A program made the translations under genes and the position numbers. Positions 1 through 7,790 of a stretch of DNA of 50,743 nucleotides are shown here, piece after piece (the stretch's first letter is position 1; each line of letters starts with the position of its first letter). The DNA comes from Magnetococcales bacterium (GTDB lineage Bacteria; Pseudomonadota; Magnetococcia; Magnetococcales; UBA8363). The notes below the pieces were generated by a model. That model was not told the origin of the DNA, did no database searches, and saw nothing but the letters and a program-made list of their open reading frames with translations. The stretch spans positions 1 through 50,743 of the forward strand of contig JADFYU010000017.1 of NCBI GenBank assembly GCA_015232865.1, written 5' to 3'.

Positions 1-56
1 TCGATTTTTTCCAGTTCACCAGATAAACCAATATGTTGCACCGCTTACGCACTTCC

Positions 57-68
57 AACTGCCGAATC
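57..68. repeat. Solitary arm of the ATTCGGCAGTT inverted-repeat family
   Basis: The sequence AACTGCCGAATC matches the right arm of the repeat found at 1689-1701, 5705-5717 and 6222-6234. The preceding bases (CACTTCC) resemble those before the copy at 6222 (ATGCTTCC). A partner left arm may lie outside the window or be lost. It is either a decayed element or one end of a longer one. Confidence 0.5.
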
Positions 69-415
69 TAGGATAATTGGCTCAACCTCACCAATTTTTC
101 TTCATGAACATCGTTCATAATTCCTTCCATCACGGACACATGCGGGGAAAAAAGTGAACAAGCTTTAAAAAAATGGACGGTTATGAAAAAAAATGGGCAG
201 TGGCAAATAAAGTTCTTCAGAAAGTAATCCATCATCCGATAAAAAGAATAAGATGTTTATATTATTAATTTATAAGCAAGGAAACGATAAACAAGAAGAG
301 CGTGTTTTGAGCTGTGGTTGTGATTTCTGGCTGGTTGTTTAACATATTGCATAACTTATTGAAATTGTTTAATATTTATTTTTGTGTTATTGGGTTGAAA
401 AAATTCAGAAAAAGC

Positions 416-442
416 TTTAGAAGCTGTTGTTTCAACCGATAA
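416..442 (+). promoter_or_regulatory. Candidate sigma-28 (FliA) promoter for flagellin
   Basis: TTTA at 416-419 and ACCGATAA at 435-442 are separated by exactly 15 bases. The enterobacterial FliA consensus is TAAA-N15-GCCGATAA, so the -10 matches at seven of eight positions and the spacing is ideal, while the -35 is weaker. It lies about 280 bases before the flagellin start, which would give an unusually long leader. A chance match in AT-rich sequence is possible. Confidence 0.35.
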
Positions 443-723
443 ATTGATCAAGGTGTTTTTTATGATCATTTAATGAAGGAGGGAAAAGCGTGTAGATTAA
501 TTTAATTTTTTGTTGATAGATATTAATTATATATAAGATATAAAATCAGCCGAATCGGTGTTGAGGGGAGGGCGTTAGACTCCTGGAAAATGGCGTCTGG
601 GTTGAAACGGGATTGGAGTTGGTCCTCATTATCGAAATGAACAACTCACTAACAGCCAGGGAGTGGTCGTTAAAAAAAAGACTCAAATCAAGCGGAGTCG
701 AATAGCTCAAGGAGTATCAGATC

Positions 724-1608
724 ATGGCCTTAACCATTACCAGCAGTATCGCTTCCATCAATGCTCAGCGCCAACTGCAAAAAAGCACGGATGCGCTCAG
801 TATTACCTTTTCCCGGCTTTCATCGGGCTTGCGCATCAACACGTCGAAGGATGATGCCGCCGGCATGGCCATCAGCAACCGGATGACTTCGCAGATTCGG
901 GGAATGACGGCGGCCATTCGCAACACCAATGACGGTATCTCTTTGGCTCAAGTTGCTGAAGGGGCCTTGGCGGAGACCATCAATGCCTTGCAGCGAATGC
1001 GGGAGTTGTATGTCCAGGCGGCCAACAGTACCTACAGTTCAGCCGATCGAAATAATTTGCAAAATGAAATTATCGAGATAAAAAATGAGATCGCCCGAAT
1101 CGCCTCCTCAACAGAATTTAACGGCGTGAAACTGTTGAACGGCTCTTTTGTCGGGCAGCAGTTTCAGATCGGAGCCGATTCCGGTCAGCAGATTTCGTTT
1201 GATATCGGTGGCATCAGTATTTCAGCCTTTGCCTTGAATATCGGCTCTGCGGCCTCTCCGACAACAACGGTCGGTGGTTATTTGGGAAGTATCGGCCTGG
1301 GTGTAACCGGAACCGGTGCCGCATCGATTGCAACCAAAAACTTGACCAGTATCGACAACGCACTGGATTCGGTGACCGATATCCGGGCTTCACTGGGTGC
1401 GGTCCAATCCCGTTTCGAGGCGATTATTGCCAATTTGTCCAGTGTTGTCGAGAACACCTCGGCGGCCCGGTCTCGCATCATCGATGCCGATATTGCAGCC
1501 GAAACAGCCAATTTGACCAAAAATACCATTCTCCAGCAGGCTGGTGTTGCCATCTTGGCCCAGGCCAATCAGCAGCCAACCATTGCCTTGGCACTTTTGG
1601 GCGGGTAG
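724..1608 (+). CDS. fliC: Flagellin
   Basis: This is the structural subunit of the flagellar filament, exported through the flagellar type III apparatus. The 294-residue protein has the conserved flagellin N-terminal D0/D1 region (about 1-140, with SSGLRIN and DDAAGMAISNRM) and the C-terminal D0/D1 region (about 210-294, ending ANQQPTIALALLGG). The variable middle is very short, so the filament should have little surface-exposed D2/D3 domain. The ATG follows AAGGAG by about nine bases, and an overlapping 63-residue frame starting at 663 is a shadow. No other flagellar gene is adjacent, so this is an isolated flagellin locus, consistent with several flagellin copies in the genome (inference). 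The gene is convergent with the TRAP permease, and an inverted repeat lies between their ends. Confidence 0.96.
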   Translation: MALTITSSIASINAQRQLQKSTDALSITFSRLSSGLRINTSKDDAAGMAISNRMTSQIRGMTAAIRNTNDGISLAQVAEGALAETINALQRMRELYVQAANSTYSSADRNNLQNEIIEIKNEIARIASSTEFNGVKLLNGSFVGQQFQIGADSGQQISFDIGGISISAFALNIGSAASPTTTVGGYLGSIGLGVTGTGAASIATKNLTSIDNALDSVTDIRASLGAVQSRFEAIIANLSSVVENTSAARSRIIDADIAAETANLTKNTILQQAGVAILAQANQQPTIALALLGG

Positions 1609-1658
1609 GGGAACGTTTGTTCTGATCTCGCCGTATTCGGCCTGATCCGGTTCAATCC

Positions 1659-3767
1659 TTATTCGGCAGTTGTGCCCATGTTGTTCGAACAACTGCCGAA
1701 TCCTGGATTGTGGCGGCGGCTCTTCCATAGATAAAGACCGGCATAGAGAAACAGAGGGGGAAGAGCAAAAATCTGTTTGGGTTCAATCTCAAAAAAGCCG
1801 GACAGCATATCCGGTCGAAACAGGCTGAAACAGATCAGGAGTAAGGTCAGCCGTTCCCAGAGGGAAGCCGGGCCGGCATTCCAGCCCATTATGGCCGAAA
1901 CAAAGGCAAACATGGCCAGGGTTGCCTGGGCGAAGATGGCCAGAGCCGGCAGCCATCCCTCAATCCAGATCCAACTGCTGCCCTGCATGGGTGAGCCTCC
2001 GACCTCGATGCCATGAATTAAAATCAGATCGGTATTAAATAAAAACATAAAAGGTAGGATGGCGGTGCGCAGGTCATAGGTAAAACCCTGTATGCCGGTT
2101 TTGATGGGATCGGAATGGGCGATGGCTGATGCCGCATAGGCGGCCAGGCCGACTGGCGGCGTATCATCGGCCAAAATGCCAAAGTAGAAGACAAAGAGAT
2201 GGGCGGCGATGGCCGGAATCAACAGCCCTCCCTCGGCACCCAGTTGAATGATGATGGGGGCGGTAAGAGAGGCCATGACGATATAATTGGCCGTGGTCGG
2301 CAGCCCCATGCCCAGGACCAGGCTGGTGAAGGCGGTAAAAAGCAGTACCAGAATCAGATGGCCCATGGAGAGGACTTCGATCACCTCCAGCAATCTTTGC
2401 CCCAAACCGGTCAAAGTGATGGTACCGACGACCAGTCCGGCCGCAGCGGTGGACAAGGCGATCGGGATCATGTAGCGGGCGCCGTCGATCAGACCAAAAT
2501 AGAGATCGGCAAAGCCAGCCTTCAGGGCGGCAACCACCGGGGTTTTTTGAAGGATGGCCAACAACGGTTTTTGCACGACCATGATCAGCATGACCATATT
2601 GATGGCGTTGAATGCGGCCAATCCGGCGGATTGGCGCTCGACCACCAGGGAATAGATCAGCAGGAAAACCGGCGCCAAATAGTGCAAACCAGAGAGAAAG
2701 GTCTGGCCGATGGCGGGGAGTTGATCCTTGGGCACCCCTTTCAAACCCAATTTACAGGCCTCCAAATGGACCACGTAAAACAGTCCAAAATAAGAGACGA
2801 TCGCCGGAATAAACGCCGCTTTAACCACTTCCAGATATGAAATTCCAAGAAATTCTGCAATGATAAAGGCGGCTGCTCCCATGATGGGGGGCATGAGTTG
2901 GCCATTGGTGGATGCGGCCACTTCAATGGCTCCGGCTTTTTCGGCGGGAAACCCCAATTTTTTCATCAGCGGAATGGTAAAGGTGCCGGTTGTGACCGTA
3001 TTGGCGATGGAAGAGCCGGAGATCATGCCGGTCATTCCAGAGGCGGCGATGGCGGCTTTGGCTGGACCGCCCCGAAAGCGGCCCAATGCGGCATAGGCCA
3101 GTTGAATAAAGTAGTGCCCGGCCCCGGCGCGATCCAATAGAGCGCCGAACAGGACAAAGAGAAAGACAAAACTGGCGGAAACCCGGAGAGGCACGCCAAA
3201 GATGCCTTCGGTGGTCAAGTACATGTGGTTAATGATTTTATTGACCGATGCTCCCTGATGGGCGAGCAGATCGGGCAGGGAGGGACCAAAATAGCAGTAG
3301 GCAAGGAAAACCAGACCGATTATCATGAGTGCCGGTCCCAGAGTTCGACGAGAGGACTCCAGCAATAAAGCCAGGGCCAGGATGCCAAATATGACATCTT
3401 GGAGAATAGGCAGGCCGGGCCGCTGGGCGATGGCCTCATAATTCAGGACCATGTAGAGGGTGCTGATGCCGCCCAGGAGCGCCAGAAGAAAATCGGAGAG
3501 GGGGATGGTGGAGGCCGATTTCCCCTTTATGGCTGGAAAAGAGAGATAGGCCAGGATCATGGCGAAGGCCAGGTGAATACCCCGGACCAAAGTGTCGTTG
3601 ACCGGTTCGCGAACCACCCAGAGCTGAAACAGGGACCAGGCCAGGGCCAAACCGGCCAGCAGGTGACGGCTCCAGTTTTTCGGTGTTCGACCACCACGAT
3701 CCGAGGCGAGAAGGGGATCGTCGGTTGGTTTTTTTTCGTCCGTCGTTACGATCGATCTTGGGGCCAT
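1659..3767 (-). CDS. TRAP transporter fused permease (4TM/12TM, TAXI type)
   Basis: This 702-residue polytopic inner-membrane protein fuses the small (DctQ-like) and large (DctM-like) permease parts of a tripartite ATP-independent periplasmic transporter, as in the TAXI subfamily. Such systems use ion gradients to import organic acids or amino acids handed over by a periplasmic binding protein. The region around residues 230-300 contains the conserved GRFRGGPAKAAIAASGMTG and SIANTVTTGTFTIPLMKK stretches of the fused family, and GMGLPTTANYIV and ADDTPPVGLAAYAASAIA occur later. The ATG follows AGGAG by about six to eight bases. No TAXI binding-protein gene lies in the window, so the substrate is unknown. 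The final residues (NPGFGSCSNNMGTTAE) are encoded by the inverted repeat at 1661-1701, which suggests that the original C-terminus was replaced by an insertion. Confidence 0.93.
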   Translation of the reverse strand: MAPRSIVTTDEKKPTDDPLLASDRGGRTPKNWSRHLLAGLALAWSLFQLWVVREPVNDTLVRGIHLAFAMILAYLSFPAIKGKSASTIPLSDFLLALLGGISTLYMVLNYEAIAQRPGLPILQDVIFGILALALLLESSRRTLGPALMIIGLVFLAYCYFGPSLPDLLAHQGASVNKIINHMYLTTEGIFGVPLRVSASFVFLFVLFGALLDRAGAGHYFIQLAYAALGRFRGGPAKAAIAASGMTGMISGSSIANTVTTGTFTIPLMKKLGFPAEKAGAIEVAASTNGQLMPPIMGAAAFIIAEFLGISYLEVVKAAFIPAIVSYFGLFYVVHLEACKLGLKGVPKDQLPAIGQTFLSGLHYLAPVFLLIYSLVVERQSAGLAAFNAINMVMLIMVVQKPLLAILQKTPVVAALKAGFADLYFGLIDGARYMIPIALSTAAAGLVVGTITLTGLGQRLLEVIEVLSMGHLILVLLFTAFTSLVLGMGLPTTANYIVMASLTAPIIIQLGAEGGLLIPAIAAHLFVFYFGILADDTPPVGLAAYAASAIAHSDPIKTGIQGFTYDLRTAILPFMFLFNTDLILIHGIEVGGSPMQGSSWIWIEGWLPALAIFAQATLAMFAFVSAIMGWNAGPASLWERLTLLLICFSLFRPDMLSGFFEIEPKQIFALPPLFLYAGLYLWKSRRHNPGFGSCSNNMGTTAE
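1661..1701. repeat. Perfect 13-bp inverted repeat, compact copy of the dispersed family
   Basis: ATTCGGCAGTTGT at 1661-1673 is the exact reverse complement of ACAACTGCCGAAT at 1689-1701, with a 15-base loop that contains the smaller palindrome TTGTTCGAACAA. It sits between the convergent flagellin and TRAP permease genes and reaches into the TRAP reading frame, where it encodes the last residues and the stop. There is no T-tract, so it is not a classical terminator, although the hairpin could still protect or end transcripts. Confidence 0.85.
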
Positions 3768-4035
3768 GGGTGGCTCCTGTCTTGATTGGAGTGACTTTTT
3801 CAGGGGTAACGTTTGGGTCGATCTGTTGTCTCAAATTGGGTTGGTACAATTGTTTATGCCCGATTTTTTGATGTACGGCTAGGAAGTGTTGACATTCGTT
3901 GGGGTTCCGCGACCCGCACGGCGTCAACCAAAACGCAGAGTCAGAATGTGCGGGTGTAGCCAAGGGGCGAAGCCGAATTGGGCTTGGTCGGGAGATGAAC
4001 GTGGTGACTGTATGGGCTCTAGGTAAGGATGGGAG

Positions 4036-4716
4036 TTGTTTGGTAACTTGTCTAAAATAAAAATATTGAGTAGCTTTTTTCTTGCGGTTTCGGGGGGGGC
4101 GATCTGGTCCGCTCCGGCTTGGGCGGTCGAATGCCCCTCTGTTGTGCCTGCAATTGAGATTACCGCTGAGTTTAAAAAGGCGGTCCCAATGATCAACAAT
4201 CAGATTTCCCAAGGTCGTCTTGCCAGCAAAAGTGGTCGCGCCGGGTTTCATGCCAAAACCCTGGGCTTGACGGAAAGCCGGTTGACTGTTCGCATTCTGA
4301 CATCCTATTCCATCCGTTATTCGCCTCAATCCCGATACGCCTGTGTGACGTTGGAGACAGTCCATATCGAGTATGGTTTTGGTCAGACGCCGGTTTTGAT
4401 CGATCGGCGCTATCGTCCGGGCAGTTGTGAGTATGGGGTGATCTATAACCATGAATCCGGTCACGTGCGGATTATGAACAACAGAGGCAACCGCTATCAG
4501 AGTTGGGTCAAACGTCAAGTTGCTCAACGGGTCCAAACCATCCGGCCTGTTCAAACCTCCAGACCTAAACAGGCCAAAGAAGCCATGGAGAAACAGATCA
4601 AAGCCATCACCGAACGATTGGCTCAGCAGATGAATAAAAGTTTGGCAGCCGCCCATGCGGTCATCGATACCCCGGAGAATTATAAACGAACCCAATCCCA
4701 GTGTCAGAATTGGTGA
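4036..4716 (+). CDS. Secreted HExxH protein, putative zinc protease (DUF922-like)
   Basis: The 226-residue product begins with a clear signal peptide (hydrophobic core about residues 9-25, likely cleavage after APAWA near residue 30), so it acts in the periplasm or outside the cell. It carries YNHESGH, an HExxH zinc-protease signature at residues 139-143, in a C-x-Y-G-x-x-Y-N-H-E setting reminiscent of the DUF922 predicted secreted proteases. The C-terminal third is basic and helical. Substrate and function are unknown, and a third zinc ligand cannot be assigned by eye. The start is uncertain: TTG at 4036 is preceded by AAGGAT, and a second in-frame TTG lies at 4048. No operon partner is evident. 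The long minus-strand frame across this region is rejected because this protein has a coherent signal peptide and active-site motif. Confidence 0.72.
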   Translation: MFGNLSKIKILSSFFLAVSGGAIWSAPAWAVECPSVVPAIEITAEFKKAVPMINNQISQGRLASKSGRAGFHAKTLGLTESRLTVRILTSYSIRYSPQSRYACVTLETVHIEYGFGQTPVLIDRRYRPGSCEYGVIYNHESGHVRIMNNRGNRYQSWVKRQVAQRVQTIRPVQTSRPKQAKEAMEKQIKAITERLAQQMNKSLAAAHAVIDTPENYKRTQSQCQNW

Positions 4717-5065
4717 GAAGGGGTGAAAAACAGAGTCTCTGTGGATTATTTTGCCCCAATCCGGCTTGGATACTTGGGGCGGTGGCTGGAGTTGTGTCAT
4801 AATCAAATCTTGAATCTGAAAACGGTGCTGGCCTGTCCCTACCGGCATGCGGGATGATGCCATCTGGAAAAACAAAAAAATCCAGTTTTTTCCAGGCGGT
4901 ATTGAATTATGACTGGACTCCAGGTTAGACAATGGGGTGCAGCATGCGTGCACCGCCGGTCGTCGCTGCCGGGATAACGTGCAAAACCGCCAAATTGGGA
5001 TGCCATGTGCCTACGCCCAACTATCTTAACAACTGTTTCTGCTGTCTGAATGGGAGGACTGCACA
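4717..5065. other. Non-coding region with a weak stem-loop
   Basis: No gene is supported between the HExxH protein and the cytochrome. A stem CTGGAAAAA (4864-4872) pairs with TTTTTCCAG (4887-4895), but it has no following T-tract on either strand. GGTGCA and TGCACC near 4936-4952 form a shorter stem. A cytochrome promoter is presumably here, but I could not identify convincing -35/-10 boxes. Confidence 0.4.
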
Positions 5066-5494
5066 ATGCAGTTTCGACAAATAGCTCTGTATGGCCTCAT
5101 TGGTCTCTCTTTTGCTGCCCTTGTCCTTGGTGGTTGGTTTCGCAGTCAGCCGGATGTCAATATTGGAAAACGTCTGGCCATGAATTCGTGCGGTGTTTGT
5201 CATGATCTGACCCCGAGTCAGACTCACGAGCGTGGTCCCTATCTTTGGGGAGTCTACGGCCGCCCAGCTGGGATTTCCGGCTTTAAACACAGTGAGGCTT
5301 TTTTAGGCAAGATCCAGGAGAAGTCTTTTGTCTGGGATGACGAGCATCTGAATCTTTTTATCGCCAACCCGAGTCAATTTATTCCCCGCACCAAAATGGG
5401 CAGAAAATCTGCCAAACACCCCACTGCATTCGATGGAATCGTCAGTGATTCCAACCGACGGGATGTCCTGGCCTATCTGAAGACGTTGCGCTAA
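5066..5494 (+). CDS. Class I c-type cytochrome, membrane-anchored or secreted
   Basis: This 142-residue protein has an N-terminal hydrophobic segment (about residues 6-24) followed by a single haem-binding motif CGVCH (Cys42, Cys45, His46). Met111 in the RTKMG context is the likely distal haem ligand, and the C-terminal DVLAYLKTL helix is typical of class I cytochromes c. It should carry electrons in the periplasm, either tethered by the uncleaved N-terminal helix or released after cleavage. The WGVYGRPAG stretch is typical of the mitochondrial/alphaproteobacterial cytochrome c552 type. AGGA lies a few bases before the ATG (GGGAGGACTGCACA-ATG). The gene stands alone, so its redox partner is not indicated. 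Confidence 0.92.
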   Translation: MQFRQIALYGLIGLSFAALVLGGWFRSQPDVNIGKRLAMNSCGVCHDLTPSQTHERGPYLWGVYGRPAGISGFKHSEAFLGKIQEKSFVWDDEHLNLFIANPSQFIPRTKMGRKSAKHPTAFDGIVSDSNRRDVLAYLKTLR

Positions 5495-5620
5495 TCCTCT
5501 TCGAGACTTCAACCTAGGAACGGATTTTTCTGGACAGATAAAAGAAATTTCAGGAGAATCAGTAGTGTGCTGGCGTTGATGTGGAGAGCAAGTCACAGTT
5601 GCTCATGTAAACAAAATTCT

Positions 5621-5717
5621 AAATTCGGCAGTTAAACGTGTATGGCTGGCGCAAAATATTAATTTACATGGTGAATCAATAGGTTTGGCCATGTGCATGA
5701 GTTCAACTGCCGAATTT
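5621..5717. repeat. 97-bp MITE-like element with 13-bp terminal inverted repeats (copy A)
   Basis: AAATTCGGCAGTT at 5621-5633 is the exact reverse complement of AACTGCCGAATTT at 5705-5717. The interior has a second imperfect palindrome, ATTAATTTAC / GTGAATCAAT. The element aligns along its whole length with the copy at 33535-33634, including a shared GGTGAATCAA core and a GTGCAT segment before the right arm. It has no coding capacity. Two full-length copies plus compact derivatives fit a non-autonomous mobile element or a REP-like repeat. Confidence 0.75.
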
Positions 5718-5753
5718 GGGTTATGCTAAACACCATGCAAAGGGATGAGAGAG

Positions 5754-6188
5754 ATGACGAATCAACCATTCATTACTTGGCAGAAACACTGGTGCGTTGG
5801 GGTTCCGGTTCTGGATCAGGAACATCGTAGGTTGGTGGAACGGATAAACCTGCTTTTTGCCGGTGCCTGGTCCCGGCATGTGGTACTGATAGGAACCTTC
5901 GAGAAATTGGAGGACGAGCTAACCCGACACATGATCCACGAGTCGGAAATGCTTGCAGGACTGGGGTATCATGACGTAGATGGCCACCGTATCGGCCTTG
6001 AAACCCTCTCTCGGCAGCTTGGTAATATGAGGGAGAAGATCATTCAAATGTGTCGGGGTGGGAACGATTCCATCAACAAGGAAGCGGAGACTTTTTTGCG
6101 TCAGTGGATTGTCGACTGTCTTGAAGGCAATGACGGTCACTACGCAGCTTGGCTGAGAATGAAGGGGCTGATTCCGAATAATCCTTAA
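5754..6188 (+). CDS. Hemerythrin-like protein with two altered metal ligands
   Basis: The 144-residue protein has the four-helix hemerythrin pattern: VGVPVLDQEHRRL near the N-terminus, HMIHESEML in the second helix, GYHDVDGH in the third and a C-terminal GND-containing helix. Hemerythrins bind O2 at a di-iron site in the cytoplasm and act in O2 delivery or sensing. By alignment to bacteriohemerythrins, His24, His59, Glu63, His78 and Asp127 are present. The His four residues after His78 is Leu82, and the His five residues before Asp127 is Cys122. The site is therefore degenerate or uses other ligands. I chose ATG 5754, nine bases after AAAGGG; the in-frame ATG at 5745 abuts that site and would add three residues. 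Repeat copies flank the gene on both sides. Confidence 0.85.
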   Translation: MTNQPFITWQKHWCVGVPVLDQEHRRLVERINLLFAGAWSRHVVLIGTFEKLEDELTRHMIHESEMLAGLGYHDVDGHRIGLETLSRQLGNMREKIIQMCRGGNDSINKEAETFLRQWIVDCLEGNDGHYAAWLRMKGLIPNNP

Positions 6189-6192
6189 TGCT

Positions 6193-6234
6193 AAATTCTG
6201 AAGTTTTGCGGCGATGCTTCCAACTGCCGAATCC
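6193..6234. repeat. Compact copy of the dispersed inverted repeat, with an IS1-end-like sequence
   Basis: AAATTCTGAAGTT (6193-6205) and AACTGCCGAATCC (6222-6234) are imperfect reverse complements separated by 16 bases. The element begins about five bases after the stop of the hemerythrin-like gene. The stretch 6210-6232 agrees at about 17 of 23 positions with the left terminal repeat of IS1 as I remember it (GGTGATGCTGCCAACT and following), which may link this repeat family to IS1-type transposition. That comparison is from memory. Confidence 0.6.
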
Positions 6235-6341
6235 AGGTTTAATTTTTCATTGGTTTTTTTTGTCCTGTAGTCTATTGATTCATACCATAAATACTCGTCG
6301 ATTAACGAGAGTTGGAATGTTGAAAACGGCGGTTGAACAAA

Positions 6342-7604
6342 TCAACCGGGTCTGGCTGGTTGGGTTGAGAGGCGTTCCAACACTTTTCGGCCTAAAATCT
6401 CGCCCACGGCCTGGCTGCCCTCAACCGTAAAATGGCAATAGTCTACGTAGAGTTCAAAATCCGACTTTAAATGGCTGATCTCCTGGTTGAGATCCAAAAA
6501 GCCAAAATTGTTCTGTTCCACCCGCTCCTGGCTGGTTGATGACATGTATTCATCAAAGAAATACTTACTCATCAGGATGAACTGGTCGATGACCGTTTGA
6601 GGCAGATTGGGGCCGACGCCAAAAACCGTTCGGCGCATGCGATCTTCGATCTGTGACCACTGTTTGTTGACTTGACGATAGAGCATGGGTTGCAGGGCAA
6701 AGATAAAATCCACTTTTTCCGATTTTAAAATCGCCATGTATTGATCGAGGATTTGTAAGAACCGCTGGGATGAGCCGATATAATAGCCTTCATTTTGTTT
6801 ATAGGCGGCTCTGGAATATTTTGGCGAATCCATATCATCCTTAAAGAAAAATTGCTTTTTCAGCGCCTCGTTGACCGATCCACGCAGAAATTTATCGTAT
6901 CCCAGACTCATCAGGTGCATGAGATACGGTTTATAAGAACGGGTGCTCTCCAATAAATCGATGTAGTTGTTGAGTCTTAAATCGATCTCGGCATAGGGTC
7001 TGCCAGACAGCATGCCATAGTGAAGATCGTTGTATCCGTCCAGATTGATGATCATGTCCGGTGAAAACCGGGAGATGGTCTCCAGATAGTAGATCATCGA
7101 CTGGTGCAGCAATCGGTCTGTAGCGGCGGCGTTGATGACTTCAAATTTTAGATCCGGGCGCTGGTTTTGCAAATACTGTTTCAATTGGCCAGCCGGGCTC
7201 AAGCGATAGGAGAGTCCGCCTTGATGGTAGGGGTGGACTGTGGCAAAGGGTGGAAACTGTCCGATGCCAAAAGCGGCTGAGCCGCCCATGACGAAAATGC
7301 GGATGACACCGTCGGGCTTGATGAGTGAGATCGGCTCATTGGTGGCAAAGCCGTTTTCATCGATCAGGGTCGGCGGGTCAGAGGGGTCGGCCTTGACCTC
7401 TCCCAAAATCCGAGCGCCGGGGGTGTTACGAAAGACATGATAACCCGAGACGATCTGATTGTATTTATAGTCGTAGGGGTCCAACCCCTGGGTTTTGATG
7501 AAGAGAAAAGAGGCTCCCTCCAGAAGGAGTAAAAACAGGCCGGTAAAAAAAACGGAGAGGCCAAAATTTCTGAAAAAACGTTCAATTCTAGTAAATGACT
7601 CCAT
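6342..7604 (-). CDS. SGNH/GDSL-family hydrolase with N-terminal membrane anchor
   Basis: The 420-residue protein has one N-terminal hydrophobic segment (about residues 15-36) followed by an extracytoplasmic SGNH fold. The blocks are visible in order: FVMGGSAAFG with the presumed nucleophile Ser109, NLDGYND with Asn192, and DYCHFTVEG with Asp388 and His391 near the C-terminus. Enzymes of this class deacylate or acylate sugars, lipids or peptidoglycan, but the substrate here is not evident. The ATG has AGGA about nine bases upstream. It sits directly downstream of the LPS heptose cluster on the same strand, separated by 186 bases, so a role in surface glycan acyl editing is plausible but inferred. 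The short plus-strand frame overlapping its 3' end is not supported. Confidence 0.8.
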   Translation of the reverse strand: MESFTRIERFFRNFGLSVFFTGLFLLLLEGASFLFIKTQGLDPYDYKYNQIVSGYHVFRNTPGARILGEVKADPSDPPTLIDENGFATNEPISLIKPDGVIRIFVMGGSAAFGIGQFPPFATVHPYHQGGLSYRLSPAGQLKQYLQNQRPDLKFEVINAAATDRLLHQSMIYYLETISRFSPDMIINLDGYNDLHYGMLSGRPYAEIDLRLNNYIDLLESTRSYKPYLMHLMSLGYDKFLRGSVNEALKKQFFFKDDMDSPKYSRAAYKQNEGYYIGSSQRFLQILDQYMAILKSEKVDFIFALQPMLYRQVNKQWSQIEDRMRRTVFGVGPNLPQTVIDQFILMSKYFFDEYMSSTSQERVEQNNFGFLDLNQEISHLKSDFELYVDYCHFTVEGSQAVGEILGRKVLERLSTQPARPG

Positions 7605-7790
7605 CGTACATTCCTAATATCAATCTTGAGTTGAGCAGTTGCCAGCATTCATCCCGCCAGCTCAAACCGGGATTCAGAAGGCCAACTTTCTCTACTCTAC
7701 AATGAAAAAAAAACCATTTTCAACTGATTTTTTCTGCTTGATTTACAGAAAAAAAATCGATTGGTCGGCCCGATAGCCAGGCTTTGCGGC

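Larger units (their letters stand above)
1..723. other. Long non-coding region upstream of flagellin
   Basis: This AT-rich stretch has no convincing coding region. It contains a solitary arm of the dispersed inverted repeat (AACTGCCGAATC at 57-68), a candidate flagellar sigma-28 promoter (416-442), and the flagellin ribosome binding site AAGGAG about nine bases before the ATG. Short reading frames here lack a plausible ribosome binding site or a recognisable product. The rest of the sequence shows nothing I can name. Confidence 0.6.

Noticed and set aside
3436..4953. A 505-residue minus-strand open frame
   Set aside because: It overlaps the N-terminal part of the TRAP permease in another phase and all of the HExxH protein gene, and its product is low-complexity with no recognisable domain.
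6188..6430. An 80-residue plus-strand frame after the hemerythrin-like gene
   Set aside because: It spans a repeat copy and overlaps the SGNH hydrolase end, with no ribosome binding site.
7727..7756. Stem-loop ATTTTTTCTG / CAGAAAAAAAT after waaC
   Set aside because: Almost all A-T pairs and no T-run directly after the stem, so terminator function is doubtful.
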